DNA from: an uncultured Saprospiraceae bacterium
GTDB taxonomy: Bacteria > Bacteroidota > Bacteroidia > Chitinophagales > Saprospiraceae
Reading direction: 5' to 3'
Assembly (NCBI GenBank): GCA_937969485.1
Contig: CALBVQ010000082.1
Location: 1-23,975 of the forward strand
Length of the DNA stretch: 23,975 bases
The position numbers and the translations under genes were made by a program. How positions within the stretch are numbered: the first letter of the stretch is position 1; every line of letters begins with the position of its first letter. A model generated the notes under the pieces. It did not search any database. It worked only from the letters and a program-made list of their open reading frames with translations, and was not told where the DNA came from. This document shows positions 16,801-23,783 of this stretch, in pieces.

Positions 16801-17764
16801 ACTAATAGTTGTTGTAGATTATGATATTGACAACGCTAGCTTTGAGTGGGAAGGGCCTGACGGATTTGAAAGTGTAGAAGAGGCGATTTTTACAGCAATC
16901 TCAGGAAATTACTATGTGACAATTACCAATACAGATAACGGCTGTTCTTCTAGTCTTGAAATACCAGTAGAAGATGATAATACCGTCCTAGAGCCAATTA
17001 TAGAAGTATTGTCTCCTATGTGCTTTGGAGAACTAGGAGAGATTAGCGTGATTGATGTCACAGGTGGAACGGAGCCTTACTCCTACATTTATCTAGACGA
17101 AAATGGAAACGAATCGCAAAACAATAATCTGACAGGAGGAAGTTATACGGTATGGATCGAAGATTTGTTCGGTTGTGACACTCTCGTCACGGTAAATGTG
17201 GACGATGTTTTCCCATTTAGCTCTGAAGCTGGAACTAATGCAACAATTGCATTAGGAGAAACATATGACTTAGACGGCAAGACCGATCTAGATAACTCTG
17301 AAATAGCTGCAATTACATGGGCTCCTGACGAATTACTAGACTGTAGTGATTGCTTGAATCCAACTGCAACTGGATTAACAACAGACACATGGTTTACACT
17401 GCGTATTACTGACACCAATGGCTGTACTGAAGTAGATAGTGTACTAGTTCGAGTAGTAATTGATTATAGCATTTACACACCCAACGTATTTACACCTGAT
17501 GATAATGGTATTAATGACATTTTCAACATTTTTTCGAATGCGGCTGGAGCTGAAACAGTGATATCTGAATTTCGTATATACGACCGCTGGGGCAACAAGG
17601 TACACGAAGCCTTGAATTTCAGTCCGAATGACCCGAGTTCAGGATGGGATGGAACATTCAATGATATAAAGGCAATTTCTGGAGTTTATTCTTATTACTT
17701 CAAAGCCGCGTTCCCAGATGCTAGTGAAGAGATTTTCTATGGAACAATTACGTTAGTTAGGTAA
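13841..17764 (+). CDS. T9SS-secreted Ig-like repeat surface protein with type B (CHU_C) sorting domain
   Basis: A 1307-residue exported protein. It begins with a Sec signal peptide (MIFTVRINILLAGLILL to about AHSQ). Residues 25-90 form an Ig/PKD-like unit. Residues 93-265 resemble a jelly-roll binding domain (NLVFNGDFELG, internal Cys, ending FAIDDIEFIEVC). About ten tandem Ig-like units of 80-90 residues follow, each opening with a xC strand (DCENP, DCDQD, NCIGD, TCDFT, DCISG and so on) and closing with G.Y.v.vt...GC, which suggests one disulphide per unit. A SprB-like repeat starts near residue 1060 (MCFGELGEI, TGGTEPYSY). The final 98 residues (1210-1307; TPNVFTPDDNGINDIF, YDRWGNKV, GVYSYYF) are the gliding-motility/CHU_C type B sorting domain, so it should cross the outer membrane by T9SS and attach to the surface. 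Adhesion is the likely role. ATG 13841 directly precedes the signal. Confidence 0.95.
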   Translation: MIFTVRINILLAGLILLRIGTAHSQCSFDITMPADITICDPQDVNLTAEISPPPISVLWQGSDGFQSTDLTTTTFASGTTQYTLSAFIPTTINLVFNGDFELGDTGFTSGYLLGDLWCPLPQGPLWCEGMYAVDDNPTDTHPNFASCDDHTTGSGNMLIANGSSSFTNVWCQDINVLPDTDYLFSAWATSVVSSSPAILQFTINGGTIGDNFNVSSVNCNWGNFTSTWNSGSETTATICIQNQNTATSGNDFAIDDIEFIEVCEQEEEFNVTLSNIVGDLESSYSIDCENPIANIIVSPPSNELAYQWEANFGGTIAGPDNLSNIFATTPGLYTLTITDAGGCTRTVSTTVNGNTTPPSTTVLGDFIIDCDQDEVTVFSSNGDGNLSFEWENSSSTTTIANYNQPGQYTLTITDQNSCTSETTFEISQISADVDYNLTVDGILNCIGDSTTIRFDTDENATIEWTDLSGDVIGQGDTLTVDDIGIYIVEITLDNGCINKDTVAVTSMVSQLDYLLGESPVITCDFTNVTLEVTVNSPFSSIEWFSDLLIGTGENITVDSSGLYTVEITDENGCVTRDSFIVLDNLEPPTFTSSAQEIDCISGVGSVSISSDSTYNVQWNLPDGSVSEGDTLSTNQQGEYTVIVTNSVGCESFDTLTLTANQDFPILEIQSTDINCNQPESIISAQSNIDSTVFSWVGPNGFSSDQSGFMVDQVGEYIYNATSPLGCVTSDTIVIMGDFIPPAFELEALGEFNCISSEVEILVTSTELFQISDIINGDLISNDNSIITVGLSENIIVEVQGSNGCFASDSIVLSSNFTKPSVPTIGDFALDCKFTDSTINVFPPSMIEISWFDGQDSETGETYNINEMGNYTLTYLDPSNGCDSSVTFNVTSNVEAAEPTSIFTSINCEEELATISISSTQEIESILAMSGAELTGSNEFSTNSAGLQEFIVTYANGCTAEISALIEIDTISPVISAPYYGFTCMKEPLIVVVDYDIDNASFEWEGPDGFESVEEAIFTAISGNYYVTITNTDNGCSSSLEIPVEDDNTVLEPIIEVLSPMCFGELGEISVIDVTGGTEPYSYIYLDENGNESQNNNLTGGSYTVWIEDLFGCDTLVTVNVDDVFPFSSEAGTNATIALGETYDLDGKTDLDNSEIAAITWAPDELLDCSDCLNPTATGLTTDTWFTLRITDTNGCTEVDSVLVRVVIDYSIYTPNVFTPDDNGINDIFNIFSNAAGAETVISEFRIYDRWGNKVHEALNFSPNDPSSGWDGTFNDIKAISGVYSYYFKAAFPDASEEIFYGTITLVR

Positions 17765-17793
17765 TCTCGACCATTTCTTAGCCAAGAATAATT

Positions 17794-18744
17794 TTAACTG
17801 TATCTCTTCATAAAGATAGCATCAGCTTTTGCAGCTTCCATAGAAGTTATCTCATCATACCTCTCCTGTTCAACGATCCATTGCTCCATACCTTGATCTT
17901 TAGCAACATCAAGAATTTTGTCGAAATCAATCTTTCCTTGACCTAAAACGCAAGAAACATTTAGGGGCCAATCACCATCAACTGGTTCTTCTTTTTTCAA
18001 CTGTTCCACTTTAGTATCTTCATATCTATCTTTAATGTGACAAAGCTTGAAACGATTAGGATACTTTTCTAGCCACTTTACTGGATCATGATTTGCTTCT
18101 ACAACCCAGTAGATATCCATTTCGAAATCTACCAGATCTGGATCTGTACCCGACATCATTAGGTCTTGAGGGAGTACACCATCAATTTCTTTAAAACTAT
18201 AATGATGATTATGATAAGCATAGCGAAGGCCCGCTTTATTAGCAATTGCGCCTAGTCTATTAAATCCATCGGTAGCTTCTTTGAACTCATCAATAGTTTT
18301 CAAATTGCCTAAAAATGGATTAATAAGATGTTTGATTCCGATAGAAGCAGCATCATCTGCCATTTTTTTGAATTCGTCCTCCTTCTTCAAATCCAAAGCA
18401 AATTGAGAATCACAATGAGCAGATATGCAACTCATTCCATGATCGCCAAGAAAATCCGAAAACTCTTTTGGGCGTAAGCCCCAAAAAACACCCTGATCAC
18501 CTTGAAATGACTCGATTTGCTTATAACCATAAGCACCTAAATCTTTAAGAGTGCCAGTCACGTCATTGGCCATAAAATCTCTTACGGTCCAAAGTTGAAT
18601 ACCAAACTGCTCAATTTCCAACCCCTTTTCTAAAGCCATAGCAACTGTTGAATTTTCATTTTTACATCCATAAAGTCCCCCAACAAAAAATGGAGCTGCG
18701 CTCAAAACTGCGGCTTTACGAAGGAACTTTCTTCTAGTACTCAT
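17794..18744 (-). CDS. Tat-exported sugar phosphate isomerase/epimerase-like TIM-barrel protein
   Basis: 316 residues. The N-terminus MSTRRKFLRKAAVLSAAP is a twin-arginine signal, and LYGC (Cys27) is a probable lipidation site, so the folded protein is exported by Tat and may be membrane-anchored. The mature part is a xylose-isomerase-like/AP-endonuclease-2 TIM barrel. Putative metal ligands include Glu78 (QIES), His110 (ISAH), His178/His180 (YHNHHYSF), Asp210 (FEMDIYW), His236 (LCHIKD) and Glu294 (EQERY). Such proteins are common and poorly characterised in Bacteroidota; the substrate is probably a sugar or derivative but cannot be stated. It converges with the surface-protein gene (29-nt gap) and diverges from the thioredoxin-fold gene. 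Confidence 0.92.
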   Translation of the reverse strand: MSTRRKFLRKAAVLSAAPFFVGGLYGCKNENSTVAMALEKGLEIEQFGIQLWTVRDFMANDVTGTLKDLGAYGYKQIESFQGDQGVFWGLRPKEFSDFLGDHGMSCISAHCDSQFALDLKKEDEFKKMADDAASIGIKHLINPFLGNLKTIDEFKEATDGFNRLGAIANKAGLRYAYHNHHYSFKEIDGVLPQDLMMSGTDPDLVDFEMDIYWVVEANHDPVKWLEKYPNRFKLCHIKDRYEDTKVEQLKKEEPVDGDWPLNVSCVLGQGKIDFDKILDVAKDQGMEQWIVEQERYDEITSMEAAKADAIFMKRYS

Positions 18745-18799
18745 TATCAGTGATTTTATTGAATTTGAAAGTTATAAAAAAAAAATGAGAGGGGTTAAA

Positions 18800-18821
18800 A
18801 AACCATTAAAAAACATGGTTT
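18800..18821. promoter_or_regulatory. Inverted repeat in a divergent promoter region
   Basis: AAACCAT (18800-18806) and ATGGTTT (18815-18821) are perfect inverted repeats 8 nt apart. They lie just upstream of the -7 element for the thioredoxin-fold gene and between two divergent genes, so they could be an operator. No regulator is suggested by the sequence. Confidence 0.3.
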
Positions 18822-18847
18822 ATCCTGTATTCAAGGGATTAAAAATA

Positions 18848-18855
18848 TATATTTG
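18848..18855 (+). promoter_or_regulatory. -7 promoter element of the thioredoxin-fold gene
   Basis: TATATTTG is an exact TAnnTTTG, 14 nt before the ATG at 18870, giving a leader of about 8-10 nt. No good TTTG lies 17-23 nt upstream (CTG at 18825-18827 is the best), so the -33 element is weak. Confidence 0.5.
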
Positions 18856-18869
18856 AAGAATCAAAATAT

Positions 18870-19481
18870 ATGAACATGAATAAATTAGTATTATCAGCTG
18901 TTGTGTTATGCATGACGCTTTTCATTGTTTCTTGCAAGGAAACAGGGACAAACGAAGTTTCTAAAGCAAGTACGGAAGTAGTAGAAACTGCATCGAATAA
19001 TGTCAAGGTGGTTGCTTTATCAGACAATGAGTCAATCAAAGTAAATACTCCGAAGAATACCAAGGCTTCGTTAGCTAATGAAATGACGTGGTATGGAATG
19101 GGAGAGGTTGAAGAAATGGTAAAAAAGGCTCCAAAGAAGGTGATTGTAGATGTTTATACTCAATGGTGCGGCCCATGTAAGATGATGGATAGGAATACTT
19201 TTTCTGATGAGGCTGTACAAAAAGCGATAAATGAAAAATTTTACCCGGTGAAGTTCGACGCAGAAGGTGCAGACGATATCGTTTTTCAAGGAAAGACGTA
19301 CGGGAATCCTAATCATGACCCGAATAGACGAGGAAGAAATTCAAGTCATGAGCTAAGTCCGTTCTTTAGTGTGAGAGGTTATCCTACATTAGTAGTATTG
19401 GATGAAAACTTTAATGTTCTGCACAAGCTAGTGGGATATAAGACTCCAGATAAGTTGTTAGCGGAGATCGAGGCAATCTAG
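18870..19481 (+). CDS. Thioredoxin-fold lipoprotein (WCGPC)
   Basis: 203 residues with a lipoprotein signal peptide (hydrophobic stretch ending FIVSC, Cys22), then a 45-residue Ser/Thr/Val-rich linker and a thioredoxin fold. The redox motif WCGPCK places the active cysteines at 100 and 103, and cis-Pro172 lies in GYPTLVV. It should reduce or exchange disulphides in the periplasm, or receive electrons there. Between the CxxC and the cis-Pro there is a polar insert (about 140-168, with NPNHDPNRRGRNSSHE) that is longer than in classic thioredoxins. The start may be ATG 18870 or, equally, ATG 18876 (MNKLVL). It is monocistronic: its own promoter precedes it and a strong terminator follows at 19582-19613. 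Confidence 0.93.
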   Translation: MNMNKLVLSAVVLCMTLFIVSCKETGTNEVSKASTEVVETASNNVKVVALSDNESIKVNTPKNTKASLANEMTWYGMGEVEEMVKKAPKKVIVDVYTQWCGPCKMMDRNTFSDEAVQKAINEKFYPVKFDAEGADDIVFQGKTYGNPNHDPNRRGRNSSHELSPFFSVRGYPTLVVLDENFNVLHKLVGYKTPDKLLAEIEAI

Positions 19482-19500
19482 GCTTTATAACAGTTGAATA

Positions 19501-19517
19501 TTTACGTACTACGTAAA
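19501..19517 (-). repeat. Dispersed palindromic repeat, copy 4
   Basis: TTTACGTACTACGTAAA on the plus strand, that is TTTACGTAGTACGTAAA in the G-centred orientation on the minus strand. It is the most symmetrical copy (stem TTTACG/CGTAAA, loop of 5) and starts 20 nt after the thioredoxin-gene stop codon. Confidence 0.7.
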
Positions 19518-19581
19518 TGGGAAAGCTTTACCCTGATTAACTTACAGAGTATTTTTTTGCATCAGAAAGAGACAAAATTAA

Positions 19582-19613
19582 ATGCCCGTTGCATCAAGAT
19601 GTAACGGGCATTA
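19582..19613 (+). terminator. Strong intrinsic terminator after the thioredoxin-fold gene
   Basis: A near-continuous hairpin: AATGCCCGTTGCATC pairs with GATGTAACGGGCATT (one G-T pair), followed by the T-rich stretch ATTATTTTAT. It lies 100 nt after the stop codon at 19481. Confidence 0.8.
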
Positions 19614-19694
19614 TTATTTTATAGTAAAAGGCTTGGGGAGCTAGCTATTTCAATTTCAAGCATTAAGAAACAGAATTGGTATTTTACGAATTGA

Positions 19695-19714
19695 CAAATT
19701 TACGTACTACGTCA
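19695..19714 (-). repeat. Dispersed palindromic repeat, copy 5
   Basis: The minus strand reads GACGTAGTACGTAAATTTG. It matches copies 2 and 3 beyond the palindrome (CAGA before, AAATTTG after), supporting a conserved unit of about 25 nt. It sits between the two terminators of convergent genes. Confidence 0.65.
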
Positions 19715-19759
19715 TCTGGAGACACCTGTAAACATTGATATTTCATCAAAAAAAGCAAA

Positions 19760-19792
19760 CAAAAAAGGCGCACTAACTTAATTAGTACGCCT
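19760..19792 (-). terminator. Intrinsic terminator of the CBS-domain gene
   Basis: On the minus strand AGGCG-T-ACTAA (complement of 19782-19792) pairs with TTAGT-G-CGCCT (complement of 19766-19776), with one internal mismatch and a 5-nt loop, followed by a run of T. It lies 24 nt downstream of the CBS gene stop codon. Confidence 0.75.
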
Positions 19793-19815
19793 GTTGTTTT
19801 CAACGATTTTATTTT

Positions 19816-20274
19816 CTAACTCATAGCTCTTACACCTAGAACTTCCTTATAAAGAATTGGATTAGGGTATTCCTTATTCAAAGTGTACTTCATGATATCA
19901 AATGACGTTACGATTCCTTTCAACTCGCCTCTGAGGTTAACAACAGGTAATGCATGAAACCTCCGATCCATCAACAGCTCTGCTGCAGTCCCTACCTTGT
20001 CAAGTGGACTTATTTTACAGATGTTAGTATTCATAACTTCTCCCACCCTGATACGTTTGTATTTATCTTGCTGCTGATCTAACTTCCACAGATCGTAGGT
20101 TGTAACGAGACCTACTAATTTCCCTTGCGAAACTACCGGAAGATGATGGATGCGTCTAGTTTTAAACAACCCTGAAACTTCCGAAAGCGTATTTTCTGGC
20201 GAAACAGTGACCGGTGCTGTGGTCATAATGCTTCTGATTTGTTCATTCATCATAATATTGTGGTTTTGTCTCAT
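19816..20274 (-). CDS. Protein of two CBS domains
   Basis: 152 residues made almost entirely of a CBS pair (Bateman module). Each half has the typical pattern: IMTTAPVTVSPENTLSEVSG then RIHHLPVV, GKLVGLVTTYDL; and VMNTNICKISPLDKVGTAAE then RFHALPVV, GELKGIVTSFDI. Such modules bind adenine nucleotides and sense energy state or regulate partners; no effector domain is fused here. It is cytoplasmic. The track of possible starts includes ATG 20274 (MRQNHNIMMNEQ) and ATGs at 20253 and 20250; the MMNEQ starts would bring the N-terminus closer to the first CBS strand. It is monocistronic, with its own terminator, and divergent from miaB. Confidence 0.93.
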   Translation of the reverse strand: MRQNHNIMMNEQIRSIMTTAPVTVSPENTLSEVSGLFKTRRIHHLPVVSQGKLVGLVTTYDLWKLDQQQDKYKRIRVGEVMNTNICKISPLDKVGTAAELLMDRRFHALPVVNLRGELKGIVTSFDIMKYTLNKEYPNPILYKEVLGVRAMS

Positions 20275-20457
20275 GCAATATACAATAAAAAAATAATATT
20301 ATCGTTATTGTCGCATTAATAAATTATTATTCTACTATTAAGACGCAATACATATCAATAATGCTGCGTTAGAGTCAAAATACCTCTTGTTTATTCTTTC
20401 CAGTAATTATTAATCTAGGTTTACTGTCATAATGTCACTTCTTCTCTTTTGTTTTTG

Positions 20458-20465
20458 TAATTTTG
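20458..20465 (+). promoter_or_regulatory. -7 promoter element of the miaB operon
   Basis: TAATTTTG matches TAnnTTTG and lies 20 nt before the miaB ATG, implying a leader of about 14 nt. No TTTG is found at the usual -33 distance, so support is partial. Confidence 0.4.
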
Positions 20466-20485
20466 TGCCACTTAAAATTTATTAA

Positions 20486-21925
20486 ATGGGTTTATATAAT
20501 GACAATCCAACATTGGATGGCTTAACTAAAACGATTGAAGAATCAAAGCAAGGTGAGGTTTTGGAACTGGGTTTAACCCAAAAATCATCTCACACTAAGC
20601 ATTTTTATATCGAATCATATGGCTGCCAAATGAATTTTAGTGATTCAGAAATTGTAGCAAGTATACTGGCTACTGAGGGTTACGGTTCAACACGTAACAT
20701 GGAAGAAGCTGACCTGATATTGATTAATACATGTTCGATTAGAGAAAAAGCTGAACTCACCGTCAGAAAAAGACTACGCGTATTTGATAAGATCAAGCGG
20801 AAGAAGAAAGGAACACTTATTGGAATTCTAGGGTGTATGGCTGAACGTCTCAAGGAAAAATTACTAGAAGAGGAAAAGCTAGTGGACTTAGTTGTTGGAC
20901 CCGACGCTTACAGAGATTTACCAAATTTAATCAATAGTGCTGACGACGGGCACAAAGGGGTAAATGTATTCCTATCAAGAGAAGAGACATACGCGGATAT
21001 TTCGCCTTTACGATTGGGAAGCAACGGAGTCACAGCTTTCATTTCAATAATGAGAGGATGCGACAACATGTGTTCTTTCTGTGTTGTTCCATTTACTAGA
21101 GGTAGAGAAAGAAGCAGAAATGCCTTCACTATAGTCTCTGAAGCTAAGGACTTGTTCGATAGAGGTTTTCGAGAAGTCACACTACTAGGGCAAAATGTAG
21201 ATTCTTTCAAATGGGAAAATCCAGAAACAAAGCAGATCGTTAATTTTGCCCAATTAATGGAAATGGTTGCCAAGATAAATCCTTTGCTTAGAGTTCGATT
21301 CTCTACATCTCACCCCAAGGATATTACGATAGATGTTCTCCATACTATGAAAAAGTATGATAATATCTGCAACTATATACACCTCCCTGTACAGTCTGGA
21401 AACAGCAGAATTCTTAAGCTGATGAATAGAACATATGACAGGGAATGGTACATGCAGAAAATTGATGAAATTTATTCGATAATTCCTGAGTGTGCTATTT
21501 CTTCAGATATGATTACTGGTTTTTGTACAGAAACTGAGGAAGAGCATCAAGACACTTTGAGCATGATGGAATATGCAAAATACTCGATGTCATACATGTT
21601 TTATTACTCAGAGAGAGAGGGAACATTGGCACATAGAAAGTACGAAGATGATATTCAACTAGAAGTAAAGAAGAAGAGATTAAGTGAGATTATTGAGCTT
21701 CAGAATAGAATTTCAAGAGAAGTTAATCTGATGGACGTCGGAGGCACTTTCAAAGTTTTGATAGAGGGTACTTCAAAGCGTTCTGACCAGGATTTTAGAG
21801 GAAGGACTTCACAAAATAAGATGGTAATTTTCCCCGTTCAAGAAGGGCTCAAAGCTGGAGACTACGTTTTTGTTACAATTACCGAAGCTAACAGTGCCAC
21901 TCTCAAGGGTCATATAGTAAACTAA
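20486..21925 (+). CDS. miaB: tRNA-2-methylthio-N6-dimethylallyladenosine synthase MiaB
   Basis: A 479-residue radical-SAM methylthiotransferase that converts i6A37 to ms2i6A37 in tRNAs reading UNN codons. The N-terminal UPF0004 domain holds the three ligands of the auxiliary 4Fe-4S cluster: Cys47 (ESYGCQMN), Cys83 (NTCSIRE) and Cys117 (GCMAER). The radical-SAM cluster is C192-x3-C196-x2-C199 in RGCDNMCSFCVVPFTRGRE, a MiaB-type signature. The C-terminal TRAM-like segment (VLIEGTSKRS, GRTSQNKMV, GDYVFVTI) contacts tRNA. The length is normal for Bacteroidota MiaB. It is the first gene of an operon; the stop is followed by a second in-frame TAA and then directly by the next ATG. Confidence 0.97.
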   Translation: MGLYNDNPTLDGLTKTIEESKQGEVLELGLTQKSSHTKHFYIESYGCQMNFSDSEIVASILATEGYGSTRNMEEADLILINTCSIREKAELTVRKRLRVFDKIKRKKKGTLIGILGCMAERLKEKLLEEEKLVDLVVGPDAYRDLPNLINSADDGHKGVNVFLSREETYADISPLRLGSNGVTAFISIMRGCDNMCSFCVVPFTRGRERSRNAFTIVSEAKDLFDRGFREVTLLGQNVDSFKWENPETKQIVNFAQLMEMVAKINPLLRVRFSTSHPKDITIDVLHTMKKYDNICNYIHLPVQSGNSRILKLMNRTYDREWYMQKIDEIYSIIPECAISSDMITGFCTETEEEHQDTLSMMEYAKYSMSYMFYYSEREGTLAHRKYEDDIQLEVKKKRLSEIIELQNRISREVNLMDVGGTFKVLIEGTSKRSDQDFRGRTSQNKMVIFPVQEGLKAGDYVFVTITEANSATLKGHIVN

Positions 21926-21928
21926 TAA

Positions 21929-23212
21929 ATGGCAGCAGATCCGTTACAGTCTATCAAATCAAGGTTCGGAATTATAGGAAGATCGGAGCCACTAAACCGC
22001 GCATTATATACTGCGTCGAAAGTTGCGTCAACAGATTTGACCGTGCTCATAAACGGGGAAAGTGGCGTTGGAAAAGAAGTCTTTTCCAAAGTAATTCATT
22101 ATCTAAGTCCGAGAAAGCATGAAGCATTAATTCCAATAAATTGCGGTGCAATACCGAAGGGCACTATTACAAGTGAATTATTTGGTCATGAAAAAGGGGC
22201 ATTCACAGGTGCAACTAACGATAGAAAAGGATATTTTGAGACCACCAATGGCGGTACGATATTTCTGGATGAAATAGGTGAAATGCCACTAGAAACTCAA
22301 GCCTATTTATTACGAGTATTAGAATCGGGTGAGTTTATTAGAGTGGGATCATCGAAAGTTCTTAAGACAGATGTTCGAATCATTGCGGCAACTAATGTAA
22401 ATCTTGAAGATTCCATAAAGAAAGGAAAATTCAGAGAGGATTTGTTTTATAGGCTAAACACAGTACCGATCAAGGTGCCAGCTTTGCATGAAAGAAGAAC
22501 AGACATCTATTTGTTATTGCGAAGATTTGCATTGGATTTTGCTGAAAAGTACAATTCTCCTGCCATAAACTTCGACGCCGATTCTAGGTTAATATTAGAA
22601 AATTACCGATGGCCGGGAAATGTACGAGAACTAAAAAACCTAGTAGAACAATTGTCCGTTTTGACTGAGGATCGTGACATTGACGCTCTAGCTCTACTTG
22701 ATATCGCTCCGCATCTCAACTTCCGAAACCTACCAACTCTAGCTAAACGAGATAGTGAACCTAGGGGTGGGCTTCAAGACAACTACGAAAGAGAAATTCT
22801 ATACAAGTTACTATTCGACATGAAAAACGATGTAACAGATATGAAGAAACTCATCTTTGAAATGATTCGGATGAACAATCTTAATGTACCGGACAAACTT
22901 AGCCGCTCGGCATCTTCAAGTTTTTCTGAAATGCCATCAACCAAACTTGATGATTACTTTGAAGACAACACAGCATCTGGTTATGAACCAATTTATGACG
23001 AGGAAAACAACAAGCCAATCATTATTTCAAAAAGTGATTACGACGAGTCAGAAATAGTTGAAGAAAACCTATCTCTTGATCGGATGGAGAAAGAAATGAT
23101 TGGTAAAGCACTAGACAAATACAATGGTCGAAGAAAAGACGCAGCTGAAGAACTAGGAATTTCAGAGCGTACTTTATATCGAAAAATCAAACAGTATGAG
23201 ATCGAGGCTTAA
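21929..23212 (+). CDS. Sigma-54-dependent AAA+ transcriptional activator without N-terminal sensor domain
   Basis: 427 residues. The AAA+ domain starts almost at the N-terminus. Walker A is GESGVGKE (Gly43-Lys49), the sigma-54-contacting GAFTGA loop is at 90-95, Walker B is IFLDE at 111-115, and the arginine-finger region is in REDLFYRLN. WPGNVRELKNLVE closes the AAA+ module. An acidic linker follows, then a Fis-type helix-turn-helix at the end (GRRKDAAEELGISERTLYRKI). It should activate sigma-54 (RpoN) promoters, but with no receiver or GAF domain its control must come from elsewhere, perhaps its own level. It begins 3 nt after the miaB stop codon, so it is co-transcribed and probably translationally coupled. 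Targets are unknown. Confidence 0.96.
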   Translation: MAADPLQSIKSRFGIIGRSEPLNRALYTASKVASTDLTVLINGESGVGKEVFSKVIHYLSPRKHEALIPINCGAIPKGTITSELFGHEKGAFTGATNDRKGYFETTNGGTIFLDEIGEMPLETQAYLLRVLESGEFIRVGSSKVLKTDVRIIAATNVNLEDSIKKGKFREDLFYRLNTVPIKVPALHERRTDIYLLLRRFALDFAEKYNSPAINFDADSRLILENYRWPGNVRELKNLVEQLSVLTEDRDIDALALLDIAPHLNFRNLPTLAKRDSEPRGGLQDNYEREILYKLLFDMKNDVTDMKKLIFEMIRMNNLNVPDKLSRSASSSFSEMPSTKLDDYFEDNTASGYEPIYDEENNKPIIISKSDYDESEIVEENLSLDRMEKEMIGKALDKYNGRRKDAAEELGISERTLYRKIKQYEIEA

Positions 23213-23293
23213 ATTGTTTTGTGTTAATTAATTCTATAATTTAGCACAAAAATCAGTCACTTGGCGTTTAATATTGAAAGAAGTCTGGTCATT

Positions 23294-23782
23294 ATGAAGC
23301 ATACATTATTACTATTTATTATTCTTAGCCTGCAGTCATGCTACAGCTTTAAGGGAATTACGATCCCTGCAGAATTAGAGACATACAATGTCCCTTTTAT
23401 TGAAATGACAAGCCCGGATGCACCACCATCAATTAACACCGACCTACAAGATAAGTTAATATTGAAAATAAATCAGGAGAGTCGGCTCACATTCAATGAG
23501 GTAAATCCTGACATCATTATGAAAACTACTCTTACCGGCTATATTGTAGAAAGTGTAGGAGCCAATGCAGACAACTCTGTAGATGCCAATTTGCTAAAGA
23601 TTTCGGTAAAGGTCGAGTACACCGATACCAAAAACGATGAGAATTCCTGGAACAAAAACTTTACCAATAACCGTCAATTTCCAACAGGAACAAGTCTACT
23701 TTCAGTTCAAGATAGACTAGTAGAGGAGATTTTTGAAGACATAGTGGAAGACATTTTTAATCAGGCATTCACAAATTGGTAG
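23294..23782 (+). CDS. lptE: LPS assembly lipoprotein LptE
   Basis: 162 residues. The lipoprotein signal MKHTLLLFIILSLQSC gives Cys16. The next residues YSFKGITIPAELETYNVP match the opening of Bacteroidota LptE proteins (YSF.G..IP....T..V), and the length and single alpha/beta domain fit. LptE plugs the LptD barrel and helps insert LPS in the outer membrane. ATG 23294 is preferred: an upstream in-frame TTG (23261) would add 11 residues ahead of a clean signal peptide. A weak promoter (TTG-N20-TAATTTAG, -7 at 23237-23244) may lie in the 81-nt gap after the sigma-54 activator. The position after miaB and the activator supports the call. Confidence 0.85.
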   Translation: MKHTLLLFIILSLQSCYSFKGITIPAELETYNVPFIEMTSPDAPPSINTDLQDKLILKINQESRLTFNEVNPDIIMKTTLTGYIVESVGANADNSVDANLLKISVKVEYTDTKNDENSWNKNFTNNRQFPTGTSLLSVQDRLVEEIFEDIVEDIFNQAFTNW

Positions 23783-23783
23783 G

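Noticed and set aside
19695..19702. TAAATTTG on the minus strand beside repeat copy 5 as a promoter -7 box
   Set aside because: No TTTG at the required distance, and no leftward gene or RNA follows; the match is part of the repeat flank.
20908..21273. Minus-strand open frame of 121 codons
   Set aside because: It lies wholly within miaB, opposite the radical-SAM region whose motifs fix the plus-strand frame.
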